In this document: piece by piece, positions 37,661 through 48,400 of the stretch | Layout: each line of letters opens with the position of its first letter | Position numbering within the stretch: position 1 is the stretch's first letter | Source: Bacteroides sp. | GTDB lineage: Bacteria; Bacteroidota; Bacteroidia; Bacteroidales; Bacteroidaceae | Length of the DNA: 64,000 nucleotides | NCBI GenBank assembly: GCA_020861095.1 | Contig: JAJBTC010000212.1 | Span: forward strand, 1-64,000 | Direction of reading: 5' to 3' | Translations under genes and position numbers: made by a program | Notes under the pieces: model-generated | The model's database searches: none | Told to the model about the DNA's origin: nothing | Seen by the model: the letters and a program-made list of their open reading frames with translations, nothing else

Positions 37661-38578
37661 TTACAGCAAAGTACAGAACCGGATGTTGAACGCTCCTGTT
37701 CCCAGATCTCCCGCAACGGTCATTGTTCCCAACTCACTTCCGGAGAAACTATACAACAGTTCCCCTTCTGTGCCTTCCGTAACGGTCACGGTGATCTTTC
37801 CGCTGGTGATGTATTGCCGGTTGTCCTGGCTGTCTGTGTAGTAGCTACCGCCTGCCATGCCCCAGTCGGGCACTACCCAGCCGTTGTCCATCAGCCACGC
37901 TTCGGCCGCGTTGCCCTGAATGGTGTAGGTACCTGCCAGGTCCGGAGTGGACATATCTTCGTTGTTGATGGCATCGAACGAGGCCGTCTCCTTGCCCTGC
38001 GGATCACAGACGGTAAAGGTATATTTGAGGATACCGGAGTGGAAGGTCGGAGTTCCCATCTCGTCGTAGGTAATTACCGGAGAGGGGGTTACTACGATCG
38101 TATAGCCGCTGGCTTCGGGATCGTCTTCGCCTATCTCAAAGGAGAGCTTCCCTTTGTAGTCACATTTGACGGGCTGGCCGTTGCTCATCTCCAACAGGCC
38201 AGTGATGAAATAGGTCTCTCCCACACAGGTTACTTCCAGATTCCCACCGATGATATTCCCGGCGGCTGAGCTGCTTTGCAGGCTGGCCGTATATTGTTTG
38301 TCGGCTACCACCTCTTCTGTCCATACATACACCCCTTCCTGCAACACCCACTCACTGCTCCCGATACGAAGCGTCAGCCGGTTGCCGGCCTCATCGGTCA
38401 GGTTCAGGTTCAGGGCCTTAATGCCTTTACTCAATTTGTCTGTGGGTTGTTCCTCTGCCTGGGTAAAGAGGTATCTGTTCATCTCATACGTACCCTTCAG
38501 TCCTTCCAGCGAGTCTTCGCTGCAGGCACTCAGGAAACCAAAGATCAGGATCATTACGGAGAAATATATCTTTTTCAT
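37661..38578 (-). CDS. Putative surface glycan-binding lipoprotein
   Basis: I do not recognise the family. The 305-residue protein has a lipoprotein signal (FGFLSAC, Cys at about 19) and is rich in beta-strand patterns, with no catalytic motif visible. It follows SusD by 26 nt, where SusE/SGBP-type binding lipoproteins are normally encoded, so an outer-membrane glycan-binding role is likely. It contains DLAGTYTIQG and SGKITVTVTEG-like strands in the second half and ends IRFCTLL. Confidence 0.75.
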   Translation of the reverse strand: MKKIYFSVMILIFGFLSACSEDSLEGLKGTYEMNRYLFTQAEEQPTDKLSKGIKALNLNLTDEAGNRLTLRIGSSEWVLQEGVYVWTEEVVADKQYTASLQSSSAAGNIIGGNLEVTCVGETYFITGLLEMSNGQPVKCDYKGKLSFEIGEDDPEASGYTIVVTPSPVITYDEMGTPTFHSGILKYTFTVCDPQGKETASFDAINNEDMSTPDLAGTYTIQGNAAEAWLMDNGWVVPDWGMAGGSYYTDSQDNRQYITSGKITVTVTEGTEGELLYSFSGSELGTMTVAGDLGTGAFNIRFCTLL

Positions 38579-38604
38579 ACTTGTTCTATTTTACATGTTC
38601 AGGA

Positions 38605-40170
38605 TTACCAGTACGGATTCTGTTCCATATGGGGATTGAGTTCCATCTCTTTGCGCGGGATAGGCAGCAGATTGTGTTTCGCTTTGAAGCCATAGACGGA
38701 GTTTCTGAACAGGATCTCTACTCCGGTTGCCGAGAAGCTGGGGATCTCTTTTCCCTGCTCACCCATCACAGTCTCCGCGTCTCCCCATCGCACCAGGTCC
38801 TGGAAACGTACACTCTCCAGGCAGAGTTCCAGCCGCTTCTCTCGCTTCACATCTTCGAGGGTCACCGAAGTGAGGGGGGTCAGACGCGCGCGATCGCGTA
38901 TCTCGTTGATATACTTCCCTGCCTTATCCGCGCTACCTCCAACTACGTGAGCTTCGGCTGCCAGCAACAGTACTTCCGCGTAGCGCATCACGCGCAGATG
39001 GATGTATTGCAACGCCTGGAAATAGGAGGCATCGTATATACAGTCCTCTTTCAGCGTTCGGTTTTTCCACATGTAGAGACCTTCGTGTCCGATCCAACTG
39101 GCACCCGTCTGCAGGGTGACCCCAAATGCTGCCATCTGTTCGCTGGTACGCATCGTACTCTTCAGACGGTAGCCCTCTTCCCCTTCCATAGCTACAAACG
39201 CGTCATAGAGAGAACGACGCGGATTCATAAAGCCATACGTACCCTGAGCGATAACTTCTGCCGCTTCTCCGCTGTGGTTGAGTTTATCGGTACGCCAGCC
39301 TTGCATCAGAAAGGTCATGGTCATCTGGTTCCAGGCCTGCTCCGAGTCGTTTCGTTTCTGTACTTCGAGCATAGATTCGCTACTGCCATTGGCCTCTACA
39401 TGGAGCAGTTTGTCGTAATCTCCCTGATACAGCGCGTATTTTCCGGACTCGATCACTTTATCCAGCATGTCAGCAGCATCGCTGTGTTTGCCCTGGAACA
39501 AATAGGCCTTTCCCAACATGGCCTGTGCCACTTCCCGGGTGACCCGGATGCCTGTCTCGGTATCATTTACATGGCTTTTGGAAGGGAGTGCGTTGGAGTC
39601 GATGGCCTCCTGCAGATCGCCTTCAATGAACTGCCACAGCTCTTCCGGCGTGCTGTTGCCCAGCCGATACTCATCCGGAGCAAGCAGGTGATCTACCACA
39701 GGGGCTGTACCAAACAGGGTCACCAGTTCAAAGGTTGACCAGGCGCGGTAGAACTTAGCTTCGGCCACCGCACGTTTCTTCACCTCGGTGTCGGGGGCCA
39801 GGAAGTCGATGATCAGGTTGGCTTTGTAGATAATGCTGTACATACCCGCATAGAACTCAGCGATCATGCCATGATCGGTGTCAAAGGTATATTCATTCAG
39901 TTGTTCCATACTGGCATTGTCTCCGCGCGAACCGCCGCTACACCAGACATCATCGGCCAGCAGGTTCTTGACATAAAACCAGTTGTAATAATTGTCGCCC
40001 CAGCTGGTATACAGAGAGGCCAATGCCTGCAGGGCGTCGTCATCGGTCTGGTAGAAATCTTCCTGACTACCCATATTGCCATGTTTGGGAATGTCCAGAC
40101 GGTCTTCACAGCTGGTATGGAATACACACAGTAGTCCCAGCAGCCAGATAGAGATATATTTTGTTTTCAT
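38605..40170 (-). CDS. SusD/RagB-like lipoprotein (second locus)
   Basis: A 521-residue SusD homologue with lipobox FHTSC (Cys 21), N-terminal TPR helices (ALQALASLYTSWGDNYYNW), the RAWSTFELVTLFG segment, RYAEVLLLAAEAHV, and the family ending LLPIPRKEMELNPHMEQNPYW. It should sit over the SusC channel encoded 23 nt upstream. The two SusD proteins in the window are clearly different, consistent with different glycans. Confidence 0.93.
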   Translation of the reverse strand: MKTKYISIWLLGLLCVFHTSCEDRLDIPKHGNMGSQEDFYQTDDDALQALASLYTSWGDNYYNWFYVKNLLADDVWCSGGSRGDNASMEQLNEYTFDTDHGMIAEFYAGMYSIIYKANLIIDFLAPDTEVKKRAVAEAKFYRAWSTFELVTLFGTAPVVDHLLAPDEYRLGNSTPEELWQFIEGDLQEAIDSNALPSKSHVNDTETGIRVTREVAQAMLGKAYLFQGKHSDAADMLDKVIESGKYALYQGDYDKLLHVEANGSSESMLEVQKRNDSEQAWNQMTMTFLMQGWRTDKLNHSGEAAEVIAQGTYGFMNPRRSLYDAFVAMEGEEGYRLKSTMRTSEQMAAFGVTLQTGASWIGHEGLYMWKNRTLKEDCIYDASYFQALQYIHLRVMRYAEVLLLAAEAHVVGGSADKAGKYINEIRDRARLTPLTSVTLEDVKREKRLELCLESVRFQDLVRWGDAETVMGEQGKEIPSFSATGVEILFRNSVYGFKAKHNLLPIPRKEMELNPHMEQNPYW

Positions 40171-40193
40171 ATTACGTATCCATTTGAGGTTAA

Positions 40194-43100
40194 TTAAAAT
40201 TCGATATTAAAACCTAATACCACTTTCTTAGAGAAAGGATAAGAACCTTTGTCGATGCCCATACCCGATGTGCTGTTGGCAGCGGCTTCCGGATCGAAGC
40301 CCGGATATTTGGTAAAGGTGAAGAAATCTTCCAGAGAACCATACACACGCAGGTTGCCTACAGAGATCTTTTTCAACACATGGCGGGGAAGGGTATATCC
40401 CAGCTGGATCTGCTTGATCTTGAAGAAGGAACCGTCATAGACTAAGGCATCGGAGGTCTGGTATTTATCCATATTGGTAGCTCCCGCACGGGGTACCGTA
40501 CCAGAGGTGTGGTCGGATGTCCAGCGGTTGTCGTAGAATACTTTTTTCAGTTTGTTGGAAGCCGCGTAATCGGGACGATTGATGCAGTTGAAGATATCAT
40601 TGCCCTGCGAACCGGTTCCAAACACAGTGAGGTCGAAGCCTTTCCATGCGGCAGTGAGCGTGATCCCGTACGTAAAATCGGGAATGGCGTCGCCGATATA
40701 ATCCAGGTCGCCGTCGTTGAGGTCACCACTTTCATCCAGGTCATGGAAAAGGGGATCACCCGTCTGGGGATCGATTCCTTTGAATTTATAACCCCGGAAA
40801 TAGTAGACCGGATATCCTTGTTCAAAATAGGTAATGGTACTGGTATGGAAGTTGACCCCACTGATGCGGGTGATAGAGGGGTCAATGTAGGTCACCTTAT
40901 TTTTCAGGGTAGCCAGGTTGCCCCGGATGCTGTAGTTGAAATTACCGATGTGGTCTCTCCATCCCAGTTCAAACTCCCAGCCCTTGTTGTTCACATTTCC
41001 GGCATTCATCGGAGAGGTATTACCGCCGATGATCAGGGAAGGAGTAGTACCGGACACCAGCAGGTCTTTGGTTTTCTTCTCAAAGTAATCCATACTGAAG
41101 GTCAGCCGGTCGTTCAGGAAGCGTGCGTCGATACCGACGTTGATCTGTTCGGAGGTCTCCCATTTCAGTTTGTCGTTCCCCATGGTAGAGGGGGCCGCGC
41201 TGGTCACATAGGTATTGCCCGGAACAAAAGGATAAATACCTCCCAGGGCCATGTCGGTGCTGTAGGGATAACCGCTCAGGGCAGCCAGACTACCGTTCTG
41301 TCCCCAGCTGGCACGGAGCTTCAGGTTGGAAATATGCTTTTTCAGAGGTTCGAAGAAGGCTTCTTCCGATACGGTCCATCCGGCCGAAACTGCCGGGAAA
41401 TATCCCCAGCGGTTGGTAGCTGGGAGCAGAGAAAGGTCGGCAGCATCCGCGCGCAGGGAAGCCTGCAACATATAGCGTCCGGCAAACTCATAACCGACGC
41501 GTCCGAAGTAGGAGAGCTTGGCCGAGCGGGTTTTCTCACCACCTACCCCTTTGGTGGCCGAAGCTGATCCGAAATTGAGGTAGTAGAACAGCGGATCGTT
41601 CTTTTTCAACGCGTCTTCTCCGTTGGCAGAGAGACTGCCGTATACAAAATCAGAGGTAGACTCCTGATAAGACATACCGGCCATAGCACTGACGGTGTGC
41701 AACCCGAAGGTCTGTGCGTAGTTGACAAAGTTTTCCCATTGATAATAAATGGTGGTCGAGGAGGTGCCGTTCTGGCTCACATAATCGCGGCTTTGCACCG
41801 AATTGCCGTAGAACGGAAGGTCTGTGTTGGACTGACGTGTTCCGGATAAGCGATATCCAAACCGGGAAGTATAGGTGAGACTTTGGAGAGGTTTGAAGTC
41901 TGCATAGATAGAGCCATTGACATTGAATCCGCTGTTGCGGCCCAGGTTGTTGTCGCGCATGATCATAGGATGGTATTGCTCTCCGGAATAGAAGCGGGAT
42001 ACCGCGTAATAGTCGCCCTTTTCATTTTGCAACAGGTGCTTGCCGGCCTCCAGCGCGCTGAGCATATTGGAGGGCAGGTTTTCGTAGGAGTAGGTATCCG
42101 GTGTCAGCGGATCGAGCTGAAGGATGGAGGTGAGCAGACTGCCGTATTCGTTGTTGATGGATACGCTGCGCACGTTGTATTTCTCGATCTGGTTGGTGGT
42201 ACCCACTTTGAGCCAGGGTTTGATCTCATATTCGGAGTTGATGGTGGCGGTCAGTCGTTTGTAGACATCGGCATCGCCTTTTACAATTCCGTTGTTATCC
42301 AGGTAGGTCAGCGAAAGGTAATAATTGCCTTTCTCGCCCCCGTTGGTAAAAGAGAGGTTGTGTTTCTGCATCTGGCTGTTTTCGAACGCCACATCTGTCC
42401 ATGCGGTATTGGTCACACCGTCCCAGTTTTTCAGCAGGAAATCCTCCGTGAAGGTGTTCGACTCCACCATGTACTGAATGTATTGCTCCGCGTTGAGCAT
42501 TTTGGGAACACGTGCCAATGACTGGGTAGACCACTGGAAGTCGTAAGCGATCTTTCCCTGTCCGGCTTTCCCCTTCCTGGTAGTGATCAGGATCACCCCA
42601 TTGCCTGCCTCGGCACCATAGATAGCGGCAGACGCAGCGTCCTTGAGTACCTCCATGGAGGCAATGTCATTAGGATCGATGCCACTGATATCGCTCAGAC
42701 GGATCCCATCGACCACATACAGCGGATTGGAAGATACATTGGAAGAGTATCCACGTACACGTACCGTGGGCGAAGCACCGGGAGCGGCAGAGGTCTGGAT
42801 CACCTGTACACCGGCAGTCTTACCCTGCAGAGCGGCGGGAGCGTTGGTGATGGTACGGTTCTGCATATCTTCGGCTTTTACCTGGGAGATGGCCCCTGTT
42901 ACAGAACTTTTTTTCTGTACACCGTAGCCGACAACCACCACCTCGTCCAGGGTCTTGCTGTCTTCCCGGAGCACTACGTTCATCACTCCCTGCACAGCTG
43001 CTTTCTCCTGAGTGAGGAAACCAATGTAGGAGAAGACCAGAGTGGCTCCCTGTTGTACAGACAAATGGTAATTACCTTCCATGTCGGTAATTACTCCGTT

Positions 43101-43274
43101 GGTTGTGCCTTTTTCCAGTACACTTACGCCGATCATAGGCTGTTGGAGCTCATCGGTCACTTTACCTGAAACGTTCACCGGTCCCTGTGCGGAGAGGAAA
43201 GGCACAGTCACCACCAGAAAAAGCACTGCAAGCAGCTGCTTCTTCACAGAATTGTTTTTCATAATTTTTTTCAT
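40194..43274 (-). CDS. SusC/RagA TonB-dependent transporter (second locus)
   Basis: A 1026-residue outer-membrane importer: signal peptide (QLLAVLFLVVTVPFLSAQ), carboxypeptidase-D-like domain (VSGKVTDELQQPMIGVSV), TonB-box region TLDEVVVVGYGVQKKSSVTG, plug (PTVRVRGYSSNVSSNPLYVV) and beta-barrel ending VVLGFNIEF. It is the first gene of the leftward SusC-SusD-lipoprotein run. Start ATG at 43274 or at residue 5 are both possible. Positions 43275-43548 show no clear promoter consensus. Confidence 0.94.
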   Translation of the reverse strand: MKKIMKNNSVKKQLLAVLFLVVTVPFLSAQGPVNVSGKVTDELQQPMIGVSVLEKGTTNGVITDMEGNYHLSVQQGATLVFSYIGFLTQEKAAVQGVMNVVLREDSKTLDEVVVVGYGVQKKSSVTGAISQVKAEDMQNRTITNAPAALQGKTAGVQVIQTSAAPGASPTVRVRGYSSNVSSNPLYVVDGIRLSDISGIDPNDIASMEVLKDAASAAIYGAEAGNGVILITTRKGKAGQGKIAYDFQWSTQSLARVPKMLNAEQYIQYMVESNTFTEDFLLKNWDGVTNTAWTDVAFENSQMQKHNLSFTNGGEKGNYYLSLTYLDNNGIVKGDADVYKRLTATINSEYEIKPWLKVGTTNQIEKYNVRSVSINNEYGSLLTSILQLDPLTPDTYSYENLPSNMLSALEAGKHLLQNEKGDYYAVSRFYSGEQYHPMIMRDNNLGRNSGFNVNGSIYADFKPLQSLTYTSRFGYRLSGTRQSNTDLPFYGNSVQSRDYVSQNGTSSTTIYYQWENFVNYAQTFGLHTVSAMAGMSYQESTSDFVYGSLSANGEDALKKNDPLFYYLNFGSASATKGVGGEKTRSAKLSYFGRVGYEFAGRYMLQASLRADAADLSLLPATNRWGYFPAVSAGWTVSEEAFFEPLKKHISNLKLRASWGQNGSLAALSGYPYSTDMALGGIYPFVPGNTYVTSAAPSTMGNDKLKWETSEQINVGIDARFLNDRLTFSMDYFEKKTKDLLVSGTTPSLIIGGNTSPMNAGNVNNKGWEFELGWRDHIGNFNYSIRGNLATLKNKVTYIDPSITRISGVNFHTSTITYFEQGYPVYYFRGYKFKGIDPQTGDPLFHDLDESGDLNDGDLDYIGDAIPDFTYGITLTAAWKGFDLTVFGTGSQGNDIFNCINRPDYAASNKLKKVFYDNRWTSDHTSGTVPRAGATNMDKYQTSDALVYDGSFFKIKQIQLGYTLPRHVLKKISVGNLRVYGSLEDFFTFTKYPGFDPEAAANSTSGMGIDKGSYPFSKKVVLGFNIEF

Positions 43275-43548
43275 TAGTATGAATAAAAGGGTTAAAAAGC
43301 CAGTATATAGTTCCGGTCTTCCGGAGACGGGATCAGTTGCGACCGGGACGATCAGGTATACTCATTACCCTCCGGGTCGTTGCTATATTCCGGATCGGCA
43401 GGATCCGGGAAGGTCGGCTGTATCTGATACGTACAGATCGCCTCTGATCTCCATCCGCAATAGTCAGTAAGTCCGGGCCAGTTCCATGGCCCTACGCAGT
43501 GCCTGGTACAAGGCCGTTTGGTGATACGGCCTTATACCGAACAGATCC

Positions 43549-45201
43549 TCAGAAACCACGTAAAGGGAAAGACCTCACTACTTCCAGCAGTTCTTTGTCG
43601 TGATTGTATCTGATCTCAGAAGTGGTATCAAAGAACATTGTAGCTCCCTGTTCTACCGTATATGGCTCCCACACGGGCAGGTCTTTCGCTTCCGGTTTGC
43701 CGGTCTTTGCAAAGTTTACCCAGGCAGTACTCATCTTCTCACCCAACTCCCGTGCGGCTTCCCCTCCTCCTGTCATCGTGGCATGACGTACAACGTTGTT
43801 GAATACAAACGGGATCTCCATACAATGGGTGCTACGCAGGATACCGTCCATCACCGGAGATTCCCAGGCGAAGATATACATATAGACGGGGGCGCCCTGC
43901 CGGGCCACCTGTAACCTGGCCTGCTCTACCGCACCGGGACGGAACACAAAATCCACATCGATCAGGTCTTTGGGCTGAAATCCGGGATAGGCCTTTTCAA
44001 AGACCTGCAGGAATTCCTCCGTACGGTCTCCGTACCGTTGTTTCAGGAACCCGACCGCGTTGTCGCGGGTGATGTTCCGGAAGTCAGGCACATACGTGCT
44101 CATGGTGAATTCGTGCAGGGTGGTACCTATCAGGAGCGGGATGTCTTTGCTCTGTGCCGGAGCTTCCGGATCGAAAGGATGGGCAGGCAATACGTCTCCG
44201 TCTACCGTAGGTCCCCATCCGAAGATAAAGGTGGAATTCCCCTCTTTCTCCGCTTCTGCCCTGACCCGGGCTACCGCTTTCTCACCGGCTGCGAGAAGTT
44301 GTTCGTAAGGGATCTTTTGCAACTCGTCGATCCGGGAAGGATGGAGTCCGAGTTCTTCCACCACAGCCGTTCCGATGCGGCGGGAGTATTTCGTTTCCAT
44401 GGAGCGGAGCATGGAGCCGCTTTGTACAATGGCTTTGTGGAACAGACCTTTGGCCGCGGGTGTGGCAAGCAGGGTGGAGACTTTACCGCCTCCACCTGAC
44501 TGACCGAAAATAGTTACATTCTGTGCATCTCCCCCAAAGGATGCTATATTCTTATTTACCCATTGAAGCGCAGCGACCAGATCGAGCAGACCGGCATTGC
44601 CGGAGTTTGCGTATGTGTCACCAAAGGCGGAAAGATCCAGGAATCCCAGGACATTGAGGCGATGGTTGAGTGTGACGACGACCACATCTCCGCTCCGGGC
44701 CAGGTTGGCACCGTCGTACGAAGGAAGTTCCTGCCCCGAACCGGCCGCATATCCACCACCGTGCAACCAGACCATGACGGGACGTTTTTTACCGTCGGAT
44801 ATGCCAGGTGTCCAGATATTTACCCGAAGGCAGTCTTCGTCCGGGAAACCATCGTCCCAGTCAAAAGCGAAGGCTTGTTCGTCACTGTACCATCCCATGC
44901 GTTTGCCTTGCGGACAGGTAGGACCGTAGGCTCTGCTGCTACGGATACCTTCCCACGCGTCTGCCGCTACGGGAGGCAGGAAACGTTGTGCTCTGGCATA
45001 AGGGATACCTTTATATATATAGACACCGTCTTCCAGGTATCCTGTCACTTTACCCGATTCGGTATCGGTAACTGCCACTGCCGAAGAAGCGAGGATCTCC
45101 TGAGGAGCCTGCGCCGGTTGTCTCTGTGTGTTTGTAACAGGGCCACACGAGAGAAAAAAGATCATAGTGAGTGTCCCTGCGGATAGGAGTTGCTTTTTCA
45201 T
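43549..45201 (-). CDS. Type-B carboxylesterase lipoprotein
   Basis: A 550-residue carboxylesterase (para-nitrobenzyl esterase / former CE10 type). Motifs: oxyanion hole VWLHGGGYAAGSG, nucleophile Ser in FGQSGGGGKVS, the late HCMEIPFVFNN histidine segment, and the family motif EDCLRVNIWTP. The N-terminus FFLSCGP is a lipobox, so it may be membrane-anchored. It is the third esterase in the locus. It lies upstream of SusC in the same direction and is divergent from the hybrid sensor, a frequent position for sensor-controlled genes. Confidence 0.88.
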   Translation of the reverse strand: MKKQLLSAGTLTMIFFLSCGPVTNTQRQPAQAPQEILASSAVAVTDTESGKVTGYLEDGVYIYKGIPYARAQRFLPPVAADAWEGIRSSRAYGPTCPQGKRMGWYSDEQAFAFDWDDGFPDEDCLRVNIWTPGISDGKKRPVMVWLHGGGYAAGSGQELPSYDGANLARSGDVVVVTLNHRLNVLGFLDLSAFGDTYANSGNAGLLDLVAALQWVNKNIASFGGDAQNVTIFGQSGGGGKVSTLLATPAAKGLFHKAIVQSGSMLRSMETKYSRRIGTAVVEELGLHPSRIDELQKIPYEQLLAAGEKAVARVRAEAEKEGNSTFIFGWGPTVDGDVLPAHPFDPEAPAQSKDIPLLIGTTLHEFTMSTYVPDFRNITRDNAVGFLKQRYGDRTEEFLQVFEKAYPGFQPKDLIDVDFVFRPGAVEQARLQVARQGAPVYMYIFAWESPVMDGILRSTHCMEIPFVFNNVVRHATMTGGGEAARELGEKMSTAWVNFAKTGKPEAKDLPVWEPYTVEQGATMFFDTTSEIRYNHDKELLEVVRSFPLRGF

Positions 45202-45414
45202 AGGGTGTTGTATGAGTTGAATGTTTTCTACACTGCAAGGATAGTATATATACTCCGATCAGATTGTCTGACATGTACAGATGGTTTATCCGCAGGTTCA
45301 AACAGGCTGTTCCCTGCGTTCAAATATTTGTCCGTAGGTTCAAAAACTGTTGTATAGCAGTTTCCGGTTTGTTTTTTATCGCTATATTCGCAATATCACC
45401 CTATCAGATGCGAC

Positions 45415-48400
45415 ATGTCAGCAACCAAATCTATTTACAGGATCATGACTTCCCGGTGTATGTTCGTGATACTTTCCTGTATCGTTGTTTCCTGCCGGCC
45501 GGAAGAGCTTCCTGCCGAACCACCTACCGAGATAGAGAGTCCTGTGATCGCCAGCGGTATATCCAACCAGAAGATCACGGCTATCGCCGAAGATGCGCAG
45601 GGGCACATCTGGCTGGGAAGTTTCCGGGGATTGAATAAATACAATGTACATGAATACCGGCAATATTTCTGCACGGACGATTCGCTGGGACTACCGGACA
45701 ATCAGATCACGGATATCCTGCTCGACTCGAAGAAACGGTTGTGGATAGCTACCGTCAACGGGGTGAGCCTCTATACCGATCAGGATAATTTCCGGCATAT
45801 CCCCATGCGGTTTTCCAACAAGAACGTACAGCAGGTGATAGAAGACAAAGAGGGACGGATCTTCCTGGTTACCTCTTCACTGATCTATACATACAACGCG
45901 GAGACCCGGGAGATCGATGCTTCCCTGACCAACCCCGACCCACAGCACATTTATTACCGGAAAGGCTACACAGATGCTGAAAATAACCTGTGGGTATGTA
46001 CCCTTACGGGACTGCTTTGTTACAATCCGGCTACCCTGGAATTGAAAGATTCTGTGTCTGTAGAAGGCTATCCGTACTGCTCCTATCTTCATAACAACGA
46101 ACTGTGGCTCACAGGTAACCATACTATTTTCATTTTCGATACCCGCACCCGGCAGTTCGCAGAGGTACCTGAGGTGATCCGGAAACATCCGGTACTGGCA
46201 CATGCCGACATAGCATACATCCATCCGTATGCCAACAACTGTCTGTTACTGAATACGTCTAAAGACGGGATGTTCTGTTACAATTATGTGGAGAAAGTGG
46301 TGATCCATCAGACGGAGAACGGCTTCCCTTTTGAGGTACCCCGTTTCCGGATAAACAAGATGTTTACGGATTCGCAGAAAAACCTGTGGATCGGGTCCGT
46401 GGATCAGGGCTATACCGTATGCTATCATTACAAAGAGCGGTTCAACACCAATAATTACCTGCGTTCGGGTCTGGAAAACAAATCGGTCATTTCCATAGCT
46501 ACCGGTACGGACCATAAGCTGTGGATAGCGACCCTGATGGACGGGGTGTATGTATATGATATGAAGGACCAGCAGATACAGGCTATCGATATAGAGGAAC
46601 TTTTCAGACAGGAAAAGCACAAAGCTATCCATGTCAATCAGATCTTTGTAGATGACAGCAACGCCATCTGGATGACAGCGACCAACAACGAAGTACTGAA
46701 GTGCAGGTATACCGACGGAAAAGTGCAGGTAGAGGAGAAGCATTTTATTTACCTGCCTATGTCCATCACGCAGGGATCTGATAAAACCATCTGGATAGGT
46801 ACTGCCAGTGTATTTGTATACGCGTTGCGAAGCGGTGAAAAAGATTTCCGGCAGATCAGGGTATTCGATGGTTTTACTTTCATCCCCGGACTGCTCCCGC
46901 TGAGCGACAACACGCTGATGGTGGCGGCTTTCCACCAACCTTTGAAACGGGTGCATCCGGAAAGGGAAGGGGAAGAGACCATACCCCTTTCCCGGGAGGA
47001 CATGGAGGCGTGTATACGCCGCTCTGTACTTATTCCTACAGCGATCTATGAGGATAGCCGCGGGGAGGTCTAGCTGGGCACTGTGAGCAACGGTCTGCTG
47101 TGTTACAGCCCCGACACCGGAAGATGGAGGGCGGTGCCCGGTACTACCTGCTTAGATATTTCAAGTATAGAAGAGGATGCGCAGGGACACTTGTGGATAA
47201 GTACCTTGTATGGCCTGAGCAAATACGACCGCACCACAGAGAAGTTTATCAATTACTATGCCGCAGACGGTATCGGTGGGAATCAGTTCTACGACCGTGC
47301 CTCGTGCCGGCTGTCCGACGGAAGCCTGGTCTTCGGAGGCACACACGGTCTGACTTTCTTCAACCCGATCGATGTGGCTATGAAACGGAAGATCCCGCTG
47401 CTCTTTGAAGACCTGAAAATACATAACAGGCTCATACGTCCGCAGGATGCACGGAACATCGACAGACATTTGTCGTACAATCCCGACATCCGTCTGCGGC
47501 ATAACCAGAACAGTTTCAGTATCTCATTTGCCGCGCTGGACTACTGTGAATATGAGCGTGTACATTACCACTACAAACTGGAAGGTTTTGACAAATACTG
47601 GATCGATGCGCGCAACAACCGGGAGGCTTATTATGCCAACCTGCCCGCCGGGAAGTACACGTTCCGGGTGAAGATCACCAACAATAACAATAGCATTATG
47701 GAAGCGGAGAATTCCCTTTCTGTGGTGGTGCGACCTGCTCCCTGGCGTACGTGGTGGGCCTGGTGCATCTACGTAGTGGGGATAACGGCTCTCTTCCTTC
47801 TCTTTTTGCGCGCCTTGTCACGTATCCGGACCGAGAAGGAGACAGCCCGCCGGGCCAGGCTGGAAAAAGAGCAGGAGCAACGGGTGAACCGGATGAATAT
47901 GAGTTTCTTTGCCAATGTCTCGCACGAATTCCGTACTCCGCTGACCATGATCGCCGGACCGGTAGCACAGTTGTGCAACAGTGAGGAAATAGCCGGAGAA
48001 AACAAGAACCTTCTCTACATTGTCCAACGCAGTGTAGAACGTATGCTGAAATTAGTGAATCAGTTGATGGACTTCAACAAGCTGGAGAACGATACGCTGA
48101 AACTGAAAGTAAAACGTATGGATATCATCTCCTGTATCCAACAGCAGGCAGATGTATTCCGGGTAAATGCCCGGGACAAAGGGATTGCCCTACATACCTA
48201 CGGGCTGGAAGACACGTTCCTGCTGTGGCTGGATGAAGACAAACTGCACAAGGTATTTGGTAACCTGATGGCAAACGCGTTGAAGTTCACTCCGGAAGGC
48301 GGGAAGATCAGTATCTGTCTGGATGTCGTGACCCGTCAGCAGGCTGCCTGTTCGTTCCCGCTGAATGAAAAGGACACGGCTGCCTCGTATGTACAGGTAT

